Assembly: GCA_037833965.1 (NCBI GenBank)
Contig: AP031354.1
Coordinates: 26,824,001-26,888,000, forward strand
Direction: 5' to 3'
Length of the DNA: 64,000 nt
Source of the DNA: Marchantia polymorpha subsp. ruderalis
Lineage: Eukaryota; Streptophyta; Marchantiopsida; Marchantiales; Marchantiaceae
Within the stretch, counting starts at the first letter, position 1. Each line of letters starts with the position of its first letter. Below the pieces are notes generated by a model. That model saw nothing but the letters and a program-made list of their open reading frames with translations. It had not been told where the DNA came from and did no database searches. A program made the position numbers and the translations under genes. Of this stretch, positions 48,533-59,750 are shown piece by piece.

Positions 48533-49566
48533 AAAAGAAGTTGTCGGCTTCTTATGTAATAACCCACTAAAGGCTAAAACTGCAATATAGTGGTAGAAAG
48601 GTCGAACCCACAGGGACAGAGGAACACACAGGGTACAAAGTGTCACGTTTTAACAGACTATTGAGGAGTTTGAATTCTCAGGCAACTGTCACTCCCAAAA
48701 ATACTGCACGTGTCCACTCGGAGCGCACTCGGAGGTCGCACAGTGCAGCGTAACACACACACACACACACACACACCTGAAACTACAGAAACACAACCTA
48801 GAGATCCGTTAGGACCTCTACTCAAGATTTCAGGGGGGAAGTCTCTCGCGAGCACACTCGGCAAAGCTGCAGGCAGTGACTTCCAACTCCGGCTTTTACA
48901 ACACTTCCACTAGCTTGCTGCTAGTGTAGGAAACCCGGTTTGGACTGCCTACTTCGGATCGAAGTCACTCAGACGCGGTGAACAACACTCTCAACTCACA
49001 AAACGCGCAGAGAACACAGGTCCGCACTGAAGGACTCACTGAGAAACATTCCAGTAACACAACAACAGTCTATTGAAGAGTTTGAATTCTCAGGCACTTG
49101 TCATTCCCAGAAATACTACAGGGGTTACCCTCAAGGCACCTGCTGCAGCGTAACCTGAATTTACAACCAAGGCTTACACGAAGTAGCAAAACTTCACTTT
49201 GGCATTCAGGGGAAAAATCCCAAGGAGTACAATCGGAAAGAAACACTCGAAGGAGTAGGGGCGAAACTGTTCAAGTATCTAACTAGTCACTGGCTCTGAG
49301 CATCGGCAGTCACCCGCAGGTGCAGATCCGAACTACTCAAGTCTCTAACCAATGTACTAGCTCTGAACATTCGGCCGAAGGCCTTCAGCTACAAAATGCG
49401 GAACGCTAAGTTGTAACTCCTCGTGCGTGGTGACAGAACTCAAGGACACAAACACGCAAAGGAAATGGGTTCCTGATCTGCACTTCTGATGCGAAAGAAC
49501 CCCAGGCAAAACGCCTGGAACTATTTTATACCTTCTAAGTCCTACCTAACACTACACTGCACTACG

Positions 49567-52500
49567 CTACACGCCTGCGCGGAACCACGCTACACTACAC
49601 TCCGCGGAACCTGTACTACGTCTCCTGCGCGGCCGACTGCCGCGCACTAACTCCCTACCCTGCCAATCTTCCGCTCGACTGCGCAGTCCCAACCGCTGCA
49701 ACGCCGCGGACACCTCCCCTTCGAGGGCGGACATGGTATCCTGTGCCTTCGACAGAAAGGCATCGAGCTTCTTTGCTACCTTCCGCCGACTCCTACTGTC
49801 GCCTGACAACAACCCGGCTGCGCGCAATTCAAACTCTCGCAGTGTGAGTTTCTCCTGCGCCTTCACTTCCCAGTGGGCGTAGCCCTTGAGACAGTGGGCG
49901 ACTCGCCTCGCCGTCTCCACCTTCGCGCGATCCGCCTCCTTCCTGCGATCTTCTTCAATTATCACTAATTGCGATTCGGCTTCAGCACGTTGCGCTCTCA
50001 ATTCGCCACACTCTGACTGTAACCTGCGGATTAACTCTTCATCCGCCTGCCGTGCGAGCTGACATTGTTCCAACAACCGCGTCTGTCGCACGAGCTCCTC
50101 TGACAAAATCCGATTCTGGGCCTGCTCAGAGTTGAGTGCTTCCTTGACCTTCACCTGCTCCTTGGTGAGCTCGCCCAGTTTCTCATCCTTCATCTTCTCG
50201 GAGTGCTTGTAGAATTTCTGATTAAGCTTGTACTGACCCCACAAGCACGCATGCTTCTCCTTCAAGTCCTTCAACTCCTGGTCCACTCTAGCTAATAGCT
50301 TGCTGGTGTGGACTTTAGTGCGAGTCCGCCTACGCACTAACTCGATGTAAGATCCCGGCTGGAGTGGGTCGGCGTATTTATCGACCTTGCGATCCAAGTA
50401 CCGCAGCAACGGAATCACCTGCTCAGAGAGCGCCGCCGCCGGCGCTCCAACAATTTCCTCCTCCTCCTCCTCGGTGTCTTCTGCTCCTGACATTTCTTCC
50501 GTGGAGCCTCCGTCGTCATCATCCGAGTGGAGAATTTCAGTCGCCATTGATTGCGTCGGCGACTGCCCCGAGTGGGGCTGCACGTCCTCGACGTGTGCTG
50601 CCTGCGAAGGCACGGCTGCAGCCTCGCTGCTCGTCGCCAAAATGTCTAAGGCGGAAGGCGAATGTATCCGAGCGGCATCCCCGTCGCTCGCTGGTTGATT
50701 GCCTACCGCGTTCTCTCTGTCGCCGTCGTCCGTCGCCGAAGGCGATCGAGCGGAGGGTGGCTGCGCGGGGTTTGATTGCGCATCGCGCGTCGAGATTTCA
50801 TCCCGCGGACAGTCACTCCGCTCCTCCGTCTGTTGCTGCTCCCTTGATCGGTCCGTGGGGGCTGTGCCCGGTCCGTGTGCAGGCGCATTTGCCGGCGCCT
50901 TGTCCGCCGCAGGCGTAGCGCCGCGGACATCTATCGCCGAAGGCGACATGGCCGGGGGCCGCACGCCCGATGTTCCTTGGCCTATAGGCCCTACCGCCGA
51001 AGGCGCATCTATCGGCGGACTTCCCGCCGATGGTGCGGCCTCCGCACGCTCTCTGCTCGTATCTCCTCGGCTCGAAGGCCCTGGCGCCGAAGGCGCAAAT
51101 TGCGGCGCGTGGTGCGCCGGAGGGTCTGGCCCCGAGGGCCGGTGTCTCGTAGGCGGTTCTTCCGCCGGCTCCTTCCCCTTCCTACGTTGGAACGGGGGTG
51201 ATTCTTGCCTGTGCACAGGCGGCACGTGTGGAGGTGTCGTGTGCACAGGCGACCTGTGCACAGGTGAGCGCCTGTGCACAGGCGGACTGCTCCTTCCCAC
51301 GCGTAAGCGTAGATCCACGTCTACTTGTGTTCGCCGGTCCGCGGAGGCTCGTCCGTCCGCGGAGGTTCGCCTGTGCGCAAACGGAACATCTGTCCGCATC
51401 GCACGTGGTAACTCCGGAGGCCCTTGGCCCGTAGGCGGCCTCTCTCCCGACGAGGTTGCAGCGTGGCCCGTTGCTCCTGCGGTCGTCCGCGCTTCCTCTC
51501 GCCTCTCTGGCGACGCACTTCCTATCTCCGTCGCAATCGTCGCCGTGTCTGCACTGTCAGCTGGCAACACCAGTATGCGTGCCTTCTGCTTCGGCCGGCT
51601 GTATGGCTCGCACAGCGGCCGCGGTCGAATGGGAGCAGAGGGTTCTTGATGCTGCTCCTCTTCAGACCCTTCCCTCCATCGCCGCTTCCGCGGCACTCGC
51701 GCTGCAGGGGTGTGTCTCCCTTCGTCCCTCCGTCTTGATGGGGTAGAAGTCGGTGACTCCTCTGCATCAGTATCGACCTCGTTCTCCCGCACATACTTCC
51801 CGGGATGGTCGATGGACAATGGCGGAAAATGTTCAAGCTCCGCCGCTGTCAAACAATTCCGCTGTCGATAAAAATTGATGAGGAAAGGAGAAAGATGGTT
51901 TAGAGTCCCCCCCTTCTCCTCAAACGCGTGCTGTCGCATCACCCTGTGCAGGATGCTCGCCCAGTGAATTGGAGTTCCCTCGATGACGCACTCCACAAAA
52001 GAGACCTGCCACAATGTGATGTAGCAGGCGCGGTGCGGCTGCAGTAATTGCATCAGCGCCGCGGACAAAGTCCGGCGAAATCGATCCTTGTAATCACGGG
52101 TCCTGTACCCATTCTTGGTAGACCTCCCGGTCTTGAACAGCTCCACAAATTGCGCCTCTTCTTGCTTGGTCACCTTGATGCTCTCACTGTCGAAAAGGAG
52201 ATGCCCTGGCGTGCCAGCACATCGTCCCAACGCCTGCGCCCAATCTTGGACTGTCCACCGATCAACATGCGGACGCAATCCGCGCGAGGGTGGTCCCTGT
52301 GGCTCTAGCCACTCGCGCACCATATTCGCGCAGATGTAATTCCATCCCCATAGCAAGAAATCGAGCTTTCTTGCTATTAAGCGCTCCTCGAAAGCGCGCA
52401 GCCCGTTCTGCGGCAGGCGAAGTGGCACCATCCGCAATCTGCTCGGTCTCGTCATTGCGTTCCTGGGGTTCGCTCGCCCGCTCATTCTACTTCCGCACTG

Positions 52501-52707
52501 CCCGCGTTTCTTTCTCTCTCGGCAAACTCTAATCGCTCTCAATTCCAAATCACGCGCACTCACTTCTCCCTCAATCAACAAGAAATCTCCTGTGCGACGA
52601 CGTCGAGAATGTTCCGCAGCCAGCAGATGGATGCGCGCAGCGCGCACAAGAGATTGGAATCGCGAATTCAAGAATGGGACGTTCTCCGCCGCCCGGTCGA
52701 AGGTCAT
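49567..52707 (-). CDS. LTR-encoded protein, middle LTR (1,046 aa)
   Basis: Fully open. It shares the DRAKVETARR variant with the partial copy in the third LTR (60763-62619) and not with the outer LTR, so middle and right LTRs are the closest pair over the C-terminus. The repeat reads SPVHTTPPHV where other copies have HRTPP. Confidence 0.75.
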   Translation of the reverse strand: MTFDRAAENVPFLNSRFQSLVRAARIHLLAAEHSRRRRTGDFLLIEGEVSARDLELRAIRVCRERKKRGQCGSRMSGRANPRNAMTRPSRLRMVPLRLPQNGLRAFEERLIARKLDFLLWGWNYICANMVREWLEPQGPPSRGLRPHVDRWTVQDWAQALGRCAGTPGHLLFDSESIKVTKQEEAQFVELFKTGRSTKNGYRTRDYKDRFRRTLSAALMQLLQPHRACYITLWQVSFVECVIEGTPIHWASILHRVMRQHAFEEKGGTLNHLSPFLINFYRQRNCLTAAELEHFPPLSIDHPGKYVRENEVDTDAEESPTSTPSRRRDEGRHTPAARVPRKRRWREGSEEEQHQEPSAPIRPRPLCEPYSRPKQKARILVLPADSADTATIATEIGSASPERREEARTTAGATGHAATSSGERPPTGQGPPELPRAMRTDVPFAHRRTSADGRASADRRTQVDVDLRLRVGRSSPPVHRRSPVHRSPVHTTPPHVPPVHRQESPPFQRRKGKEPAEEPPTRHRPSGPDPPAHHAPQFAPSAPGPSSRGDTSRERAEAAPSAGSPPIDAPSAVGPIGQGTSGVRPPAMSPSAIDVRGATPAADKAPANAPAHGPGTAPTDRSREQQQTEERSDCPRDEISTRDAQSNPAQPPSARSPSATDDGDRENAVGNQPASDGDAARIHSPSALDILATSSEAAAVPSQAAHVEDVQPHSGQSPTQSMATEILHSDDDDGGSTEEMSGAEDTEEEEEEIVGAPAAALSEQVIPLLRYLDRKVDKYADPLQPGSYIELVRRRTRTKVHTSKLLARVDQELKDLKEKHACLWGQYKLNQKFYKHSEKMKDEKLGELTKEQVKVKEALNSEQAQNRILSEELVRQTRLLEQCQLARQADEELIRRLQSECGELRAQRAEAESQLVIIEEDRRKEADRAKVETARRVAHCLKGYAHWEVKAQEKLTLREFELRAAGLLSGDSRSRRKVAKKLDAFLSKAQDTMSALEGEVSAALQRLGLRSRAEDWQGRELVRGSRPRRRRSTGSAECSVAWFRAGV

Positions 52708-53951
52708 GGTCGGCTCTTGGTCGTGAAGAACGTCTCACTTGATGGCCGCGCCGGCTGTACGCTGGAACGGTCTTCGCTCTCACGCGCGGCTTCACGCTCC
52801 GCCGTCGTCGATTAAACTCTCACGCTCGAATTGGCGGATTTGAACTCCGCGAGCGTATTACCCTGTGGACATGGGGGCGTAGCGCCGAAGGCGAGTTTTC
52901 CGCCTTGCGCGGTACACTTGTTCGTACCGCCCCTCGGCCAATCCCCCTCTGCCTTGACGCGTGTGTCCGCATGTCGGACAAAAGTTCAACTCCTGCCGGT
53001 GCGCAGGCAGGAGCCTCGGCGGATTCTCCGCCGGCACGGAACCTCATCCTCCTGTGCACAGGCGTTCGCCTGTGCGCAGGCGAATTCCGTGCGCTACGTC
53101 GCGCTGGCGCGGAAGGCGTTGACCGTGGTCAGCCGTCTCCGTCCAGTCTGTCCGTTCCTTGTCTCTCCGTCGGCGCTTCCGCCGCCGCAACTCCGTCCGT
53201 CCAAGAGCGCATCCACCCTTCCCGTCCGCACAGTCCGTACCGATTTGATTACTCTGGCGGCTCTTCCGACTTACGCGGCGCCGCGCTGGCGCGGAAGGCG
53301 CCGTACACTTTCTACCTCACAAGGCGCATTTCTAGGGCCCAAGGCGGATTTTCCGCCGACGCCGAAGTGCCTGTGCACAGGCGAACGCCTGTGCGTAGGC
53401 GGACTTCGCGCCTTCCCTAACCCTACTTCGCCTGTGCACAGGCGAACGCCTTCGTCCGCGCATAGGACAAAACTTGATTCCCCCTTCCGCGTAGGCGGAA
53501 TTCGCGCCGGTGGCGAACTCCTTCCGCCGTAGGCGACCGCCTCCGTTTCTTCCAGTAGCGATAACTCCCTAAGTCCTCGTCCGTTCCAAGCGTTCTTGGG
53601 CTCGTTGGAATCAGTGCGTCGAGCTCTTTCCAACGGGACCCTAACTTGGTCAAGGCGCCCGAGGGTTGACCTAATTATGGAGGGTTCCCTTACAGCCGCG
53701 GACGCAACCTCCGAAGGCGGGTTTTGCGCCTTGCGCCGTAGAAATCCTAACTGCAGAGCTCGCAGGGAGGGTGGTGCCTGTCCTTACTGCGGCACCCCAA
53801 ATCCCAGATTCTACAAGATCCCTCGAGAATCCCCGCGATCTTCCGGATTCACTCTGTTTTGATGTACCGAAGGCTATTTACAATGCTGCCAGGGTACAGT
53901 TTTCCAAAAATGTTTTAATTTCCTCAAAATTGCCAAAAGTGGGGTACCACA
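52708..53951 (-). other. U3 leader of the middle LTR, no supported gene
   Basis: I saw no difference from 41512-42755 on reading. Contains the same dispersed palindromes. Confidence 0.55.
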
Positions 53952-53953
53952 TG

Positions 53954-53964
53954 CCCCCCTCCTC
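53954..53964 (-). promoter_or_regulatory. Polypurine tract of unit C
   Basis: GAGGAGGGGGG then CA, next to the middle LTR start at 53951. Confidence 0.85.
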
Positions 53965-53988
53965 AATTGTGAGCGCCCACGCGAACAC

Positions 53989-56829
53989 TCACATGTGGTA
54001 TTTCTTCAACCGCCACCCGTTCACTCGGGTGCCTAACAAATCGCCGGCCAGGTCCGCAAGTTGGATGGATCCATTCGGGAAAACTTCGACAACCCTGTAA
54101 GGTCCCATCCACCTTAGGTGCAGTTTGCCTGGGAATCTGGCATGCCTGCTGTCGTAGAGCAATGCCAAATCACCCGCCTGCAGTAGTACCGGTTTGATCT
54201 TTTTATCGTATCTCTCCTTTCGGCGGAGCTGGATTTTCCTGGTGCGATCTTCGGCGTCTCGTCTCCTCTCATCCAGCAGCGTGACCTCCTGTAACCTGTA
54301 GAGCTGACTCTCCTCTGCGCCCATCCTCTGCAAATCCAACGTTCGTTGGGTGGGTACTTCAAATTCGATCGGGAGGATCGGGTGTTGCCCGTACACCAGA
54401 AAGTATGGTGTCTGTTTGGTCGTGATCTTCTCAGCTGTGCGGTACGCCCATAGAGCGGCTGCTAGCTTCGTATCCCAGTTGTGAGCGTGATTCACCGTGA
54501 CCTTGAGTAGTATTTTACACAGCAGACCATTGGACTTCTCCGTCAGTCCATTCGCCTTGGGATTGTATGGAGTAGTCTTCCGGTGCTTGATGTGGAAATA
54601 CCGTGTCAGATCTTCGATGATCTGATTCAGAAAATGCGTGCCCCGGTCGCTGACTAGCTCTAAGGGACATCCGTAGCGTGTGATGATCGACTCAAACAAG
54701 AATGCTGCCACTGTGGCAGCATCATCCCTTCTGGTGGCCCTGGCCTCTACCATTTTGGTGGCGTAGTCCGTTGCTACCAGAATGTAGCGCCTTCGCGTAC
54801 TTCTAGTCACTGGTTGTATCGGCCCTACAAAGTCAATACCCCACTTTTTGAAAGGTGCTAGAGGCATGATGGGAGTCAGGGGCCAGCGTGTTGTAGGCGT
54901 CGGTCTCCCCGTCCTCTGGCAACTGTCGCACTTGCGGATGTAATCGAGAACATCCTTAAACATGGTCGGCCACCAATACCCCGCATTTAGGATCTTTGTG
55001 ACCGTGTTCCTGGTGGCATAGTGTCCACCCGCCTCCTCTGTATGCATCGCACTCACTATTCTTGGTACCTCTGATTCCTCCAGGCATCTGCATAAGCGCT
55101 CATCTGCCATCTTCTTGAACAAAACCCCCTGCTGGAGTTGGTACGGACCTGCCTTATGAATAAAGACAGTTCGCTGTTCCAAATCCATGCCTTCGGGACA
55201 CTGGAGGGTTAGCAGATATCGATACAGGTCGGCATAGCGGGACTCATGTCCTGCAGACAACTGAAATAACTCTTCATCTGGAAAATCGTCCACCAATTCC
55301 TCCTCTGTCGGCTGGGTCCATATTCGGGACAAGTAATCCGCATTTTCGTGGTGCACCCCTTTCCTGGTCTGGACTGTGTAGGTGAACTCTTGTAGTAATA
55401 ACACCCACCTGGCGATCCGACCGGATAGGTCGGCTTTCTTGACTAGGTGTTGCAATGCGTAGTGGTCCACATGGAACACAAACTCGTAGCAGATTAGGTA
55501 ATGACGGAACTTTTTACAGGAGTACACCATCCCCAACGCTTCTCTCTCCGTCGTGGTGTACTTCCGCTCTGCTAGAGACAGCTGTCGGCTCGCGAAGTAG
55601 ATCGGGTAGTCCTTTTTGTTGTCATCCTTTTGACTCAGTACCACACCGATGGCGAATGCCGAGGTGTCAACGTAAACATGGAATGGTCGATTCCAGTCTG
55701 GACTCCTTAGTACGGGAGCAGTCGTGAGTTTCGCTTTAAGGGTCTCAAATGCTGACTGCTGGTTCGCACCCCAAGCATAAGGCTCGTCCTTCTTCAACAA
55801 CTTGGTCAGGTCCGCCGCCAGTATTGCATACAGGTGTATGAATCTTCGGTAGTAGCCCACATGTCCCAGGAATGCTCGCAGCTCTCTTAGATTCGTGGGT
55901 GGCTCAAGCTCGAGTATAACCTTGACCTTCTCGATGTCCACCGCAATGCCGTCTGCCGAGACCCGATGACCCAACAAGATCCCACTAGTCATAAAGAAAA
56001 AGCACTTCTCGGGATGCAGTGATAAACTGCTCTCTCTACATTTATCGAAGGTCTGCTTCAAGTGACTTAGGTGTTCAGACCGCTTCCCAAAGACACAGAA
56101 GTCATCTATGAATATTTCCAGGAACTTCCTCAGTTGTTCCTGAAAGATATTGGTCATCATCCGTTGAAAGGTGGCAGGCGCGTTGCACAGACCGAAGGGC
56201 ATCTTGTGGTATGCGTAAGTTCCCCAGTCGGTTGTGAACGTAGTTTTATCCTTGTCCTGTTCACGGATAGACACCTGATTGTAACCTGAGAACCCATCCA
56301 GGAAGCTATAACATTCATGTCCGGCAACATGGTCTAGAATGGCATCCGTGAATGGTAACGGGTGATGATCCTTGCGTGTTGCTGCATTCAACTTCCGGAA
56401 ATCCTGACACACTCGTATCTTACCCGTCAACTTCTTGGGTACGATAACAATCGGCGACACCCACTCACTGCTGAGCACAGGGTAAATAATACCAGCGCTC
56501 AAGTACTTATCTATCTCCTCTTTAACTAGCAAGGAGTATTTTGGGTTGAGGCGATACTGGCGCTGTCGTATGGGTACTGAGTCGTCCAGTAAATCGATAC
56601 GGTGTTCCCCATACCGTGCAGGTATCCCCTTCATGTCTTCGATCTTCCAGGCGAAGACGTCGACATAATGGCTAAGGAATGCCTGTACTTTCCTTAGCTC
56701 GTCTCCTCTCACTGCGCTTGATACCTTCAAGCGCTTGCCGGGACTGAGTTGTACTTCGTGACAGTCACTAGGGTCGACAATGCCCTCGGTGTGACTCGTC
56801 TCACTCCTTCCCAGTCCCACAGCTAATTG
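53989..56829 (-). CDS. pol: Unit C pol: RT, RNase H and integrase
   Basis: 943 codons from a GTG at 56818-56820, same frame as gag across TAG-CAATTA. The protein looks identical to unit B pol, including the D-D-35-E triad and FIDD, consistent with a recent duplication of the whole unit. Confidence 0.93.
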   Translation of the reverse strand, partial: QLAVGLGRSETSHTEGIVDPSDCHEVQLSPGKRLKVSSAVRGDELRKVQAFLSHYVDVFAWKIEDMKGIPARYGEHRIDLLDDSVPIRQRQYRLNPKYSLLVKEEIDKYLSAGIIYPVLSSEWVSPIVIVPKKLTGKIRVCQDFRKLNAATRKDHHPLPFTDAILDHVAGHECYSFLDGFSGYNQVSIREQDKDKTTFTTDWGTYAYHKMPFGLCNAPATFQRMMTNIFQEQLRKFLEIFIDDFCVFGKRSEHLSHLKQTFDKCRESSLSLHPEKCFFFMTSGILLGHRVSADGIAVDIEKVKVILELEPPTNLRELRAFLGHVGYYRRFIHLYAILAADLTKLLKKDEPYAWGANQQSAFETLKAKLTTAPVLRSPDWNRPFHVYVDTSAFAIGVVLSQKDDNKKDYPIYFASRQLSLAERKYTTTEREALGMVYSCKKFRHYLICYEFVFHVDHYALQHLVKKADLSGRIARWVLLLQEFTYTVQTRKGVHHENADYLSRIWTQPTEEELVDDFPDEELFQLSAGHESRYADLYRYLLTLQCPEGMDLEQRTVFIHKAGPYQLQQGVLFKKMADERLCRCLEESEVPRIVSAMHTEEAGGHYATRNTVTKILNAGYWWPTMFKDVLDYIRKCDSCQRTGRPTPTTRWPLTPIMPLAPFKKWGIDFVGPIQPVTRSTRRRYILVATDYATKMVEARATRRDDAATVAAFLFESIITRYGCPLELVSDRGTHFLNQIIEDLTRYFHIKHRKTTPYNPKANGLTEKSNGLLCKILLKVTVNHAHNWDTKLAAALWAYRTAEKITTKQTPYFLVYGQHPILPIEFEVPTQRTLDLQRMGAEESQLYRLQEVTLLDERRRDAEDRTRKIQLRRKERYDKKIKPVLLQAGDLALLYDSRHARFPGKLHLRWMGPYRVVEVFPNGSIQLADLAGDLLGTRVNGWRLKKYHM

Positions 56830-56832
56830 CTA
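56824..56832 (-). promoter_or_regulatory. Leaky stop UAG-CAA-UUA, unit C
   Basis: TAG at 56830-56832 and CAATTA are kept, although the next codon has changed from ACT to GCT. Confidence 0.85.
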
Positions 56833-59664
56833 TTCGTCTTCCGGCTGAATCGCTTCCGGCTCTTCTTCTTCTCCCACCGAACAGCAGGCAACGAATCCCA
56901 CGAAGTAATCGGATTCGGTACCACTGGAATCCGATCGCGCGGTCGACTCACTGTCCTCGCCCGATGTGTAACCTGCACTTGTCGATGGGGTCTCTCCTTC
57001 GTGCCTGACCCTATTCCAGGGCACCGTAATGGTTTTGGTCGGTTCCGAAGGATGGGGAAACTTAAGGTGATGCCTTCGCCAATCACATCTGACTTGTGCG
57101 CCATATAGCCATGGTCGCCCGAGCAGAACGTCATAGCCCTGCTTCATCATCGGTTGAAGGATGATATACGTCAACCGAAAGTCCGCACCCCCGATGATTG
57201 TCTTGACATTGCGCAGCATACCTGCAGGCATTCTCCACGTCTGATCCGCTAATCTCAACACACGCTTCGAGGGTTCGTATTGACTGAACCCCAAGGCTCT
57301 CGCTGTATCCTCCGTCATTATGTTGACTCCTGATCCAGAGTCGATTGGCACCCTGCGTACACAACATCCTGCTATTTCCACATCGATCTCTGGTGGCCCT
57401 TGGTCTTCGCTCTCCACTTGATATACTTGAGAGGATGTGGATGCGCGCGGCTTCCGCGGATGCCGTAGCGAAAGCATCAACATTCTCCGATACGTCTTAT
57501 TGTCCTCCAAGAGCTGCTTGAACGTGATGTTCACTTTTCGACTCCCGAGATCTTCGACCAAGTCATAGTGGGCGCGTTGGGTCGCCGGGGTCGGCGACGA
57601 CGCTCTGCGAGGTTCCACGGTGGCTGCCAACTTCGCCCCAAGGGAGGATGTCAAGTCTGGCCGCGGTGGGTCCTTGTGAGTGCGGATCGCTTCCTTCAAC
57701 AGGTTGGCTACCTCGTTGCGGATATCCGGAGCATAGTCCCGTTTCAGTAGGCGTACTGGCTCGTCCTCGACTGCTGTCTGGGGGCGCACTGCTGGTGCCT
57801 CTCGCGTAGCCGAAGACTTCCGAGCAGGTCGCAAGTCGGACTTGCTGGATGTCTTCTCCTTTCCTTTTCCCGTCCGGTCGTCGGTCCTCCGTTCGTGCTT
57901 GCGAGTGTCACGCTCTTGCTCCTTCGATTTCTTGGAACTACGAGTTTCGACCCGTGCGCACATAACCTCTTCAGCCGGCCACTCTTCGTCTTCGTCATCC
58001 CCGTCTGAACCTACTTCGACCTGGTTAACTTGGACGTCCTCCTTGGCAGGAGTGTTCACAAATCGTACCGCTGGCCGAGGGACTGGTGGCTGATCACACT
58101 CTGGCGCAGTATGCCCGATCTTCTTGCAATTACTACATGTCGGAGCATAATCGTTTCGCCTTTTTGGATGGGGACACTGCGGTGAGAAGTGCCCAACTTC
58201 CCCGCAATTATAACAAGCTCGCGGTGGCGGTGGGTCAAACGTCCCTGGAGGTGCTCTCCGCCTCACGGGTACCGTAGTGGCCCGATCCACCGGAATATAT
58301 CGTGGGACTTGCATTGCTGAAACTGCAGGAGGGGTAGGAACCGACTGGACGGCGTAGGCTGTCTCTTCGCTAGCCTCTCCATAGTACTGAGGGTGCTCTC
58401 CATAGTACGGTTGTGCCCACTCTACTGCGTTGACTGGATATGAAGGGCGGGTGGTAAGGCACTCGGTGTTTGCATGTCCCACCGCCCCGCACGTAGTACA
58501 CCATAAGTTCGCTCGCACTCTCCCGGGTGATTTTCGGCGATCATGCCCGCCTACCACTTGAACCTTGAGATCGGCGAAGTCCTTCACAAGGGTCTCCATC
58601 TTCGAGGCTATGTCTCCCGGCGCTCTGTCTGTAGTCACTCGTCGGGTGCCCTTTTTCTTTGCTGACCCATGCTTCTTCCTCTTCTTCTCCTCCTCCGACG
58701 ATGAGGTTTCCTCTTCTTCGGATGAGGAACGGTTCTCGTCCGAAGACGATTCCTCCGATGACGGAGTTGTACCTCTACGTCGTCTTCGCCCTCCCTTCGG
58801 TTTTCGCTCCTTCGACTCCCGTCTCTCTCTCCCTCTTCGGTTGAGAGTGGAAGTTTCGAAGGCTTCTGCCGATGCAATCACATCCTCAATAGTGTCGCAC
58901 TTGCTGCGTCGGCAAAAAGTCTCCATCTCCCGAGTTAAACCGGTCACGTACCAATCCACAGCTTGTTGTACCGAGAAAGGGGACCCTGGTCCTGTTTTCG
59001 GTATTCTGTCGAGGAGGTCCAGAAATCTCTCAGTGTAGTCACGCAGACTCTCCTTCTTCTCTCGCTGCAAATTACGTAACTTTGTCAAAACCCGGCTGTC
59101 GTAGCCGAGCTCGCGAAAGCGGCGAAGGAACTTCTCCTTCAGCTGGGCCCATGTTGTCAACCCAGTCGGATCGATGCTCTCGTGATTGTACCAACTCCTC
59201 GCTTTCTTCCGCAGAAGGCTTGGAAAGATCCTTAGTCGGTCGTCGTCTGCGATCTCGCGATTGGCAATAGACACTGACTCGAACAACTTGATGTATGAAT
59301 CTGCATCGTCGTCATCCCCACTCCCTTTGTACTTCGGGTAGGAATGTTTAGTAATCGGCTGAGGTAGCCGCACATTGGCTTGTCCGTCCGCCATCGGTGT
59401 GTCTGTCGACGGTTCTCGGGCGGTCGGTTCTACTTCCCGAGGCGGGTCCGTGCAAGGAATATCTAGCAGAACTGTAAGCACCAAGTTTGGTTCCGAGTCG
59501 CCGGGGGTAGGTTCCCCAAGGATGTCGGCCGAACTAGGCTTAGGTACTCTTTTTGGTGTTTTCTTGTTTTGACGCCGTGTCTCTTCCACGGCCTTCTCTG
59601 AATCTCGTCGGAACTTGCGGACAGCCCTAGCACTTAGATTGCTCCCGCCAGCCCCAGTCGACAT
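56830..59664 (-). CDS. gag: Unit C Gag-protease (944 aa)
   Basis: Open from the ATG at 59662-59664 with the same Gag core, three zinc knuckles, two YYGE repeats and DSGSG protease as unit B. Its N-terminus (GAGGS, SSADI) agrees with element A, so the unit B differences are probably private changes made after duplication. Confidence 0.93.
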   Translation of the reverse strand: MSTGAGGSNLSARAVRKFRRDSEKAVEETRRQNKKTPKRVPKPSSADILGEPTPGDSEPNLVLTVLLDIPCTDPPREVEPTAREPSTDTPMADGQANVRLPQPITKHSYPKYKGSGDDDDADSYIKLFESVSIANREIADDDRLRIFPSLLRKKARSWYNHESIDPTGLTTWAQLKEKFLRRFRELGYDSRVLTKLRNLQREKKESLRDYTERFLDLLDRIPKTGPGSPFSVQQAVDWYVTGLTREMETFCRRSKCDTIEDVIASAEAFETSTLNRRGRERRESKERKPKGGRRRRRGTTPSSEESSSDENRSSSEEEETSSSEEEKKRKKHGSAKKKGTRRVTTDRAPGDIASKMETLVKDFADLKVQVVGGHDRRKSPGRVRANLWCTTCGAVGHANTECLTTRPSYPVNAVEWAQPYYGEHPQYYGEASEETAYAVQSVPTPPAVSAMQVPRYIPVDRATTVPVRRRAPPGTFDPPPPRACYNCGEVGHFSPQCPHPKRRNDYAPTCSNCKKIGHTAPECDQPPVPRPAVRFVNTPAKEDVQVNQVEVGSDGDDEDEEWPAEEVMCARVETRSSKKSKEQERDTRKHERRTDDRTGKGKEKTSSKSDLRPARKSSATREAPAVRPQTAVEDEPVRLLKRDYAPDIRNEVANLLKEAIRTHKDPPRPDLTSSLGAKLAATVEPRRASSPTPATQRAHYDLVEDLGSRKVNITFKQLLEDNKTYRRMLMLSLRHPRKPRASTSSQVYQVESEDQGPPEIDVEIAGCCVRRVPIDSGSGVNIMTEDTARALGFSQYEPSKRVLRLADQTWRMPAGMLRNVKTIIGGADFRLTYIILQPMMKQGYDVLLGRPWLYGAQVRCDWRRHHLKFPHPSEPTKTITVPWNRVRHEGETPSTSAGYTSGEDSESTARSDSSGTESDYFVGFVACCSVGEEEEPEAIQPEDE

Positions 59665-59710
59665 TCACCGAGCATGGCTGCTCGTAAAAACCCCGGTGTT
59701 GACGCAACTG

Positions 59711-59728
59711 TCCCCGGCAGCGGCGCCA
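59711..59728 (-). promoter_or_regulatory. Primer-binding site of unit C
   Basis: Same site and same 22-base gap to the third LTR at 59751. Confidence 0.85.
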
Positions 59729-59750
59729 AAAAGAAGTTGTCGGCTTCTTA

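Larger units (their letters stand above)
48555..53951 (-). repeat. Middle LTR of the array (5' LTR of B, 3' LTR of C)
   Basis: 5,397 bp and complete, bounded by a PBS on one side and a PPT on the other. It has no target duplication of its own, which is what a shared LTR should look like. TATA at 49530-49522. Confidence 0.92.
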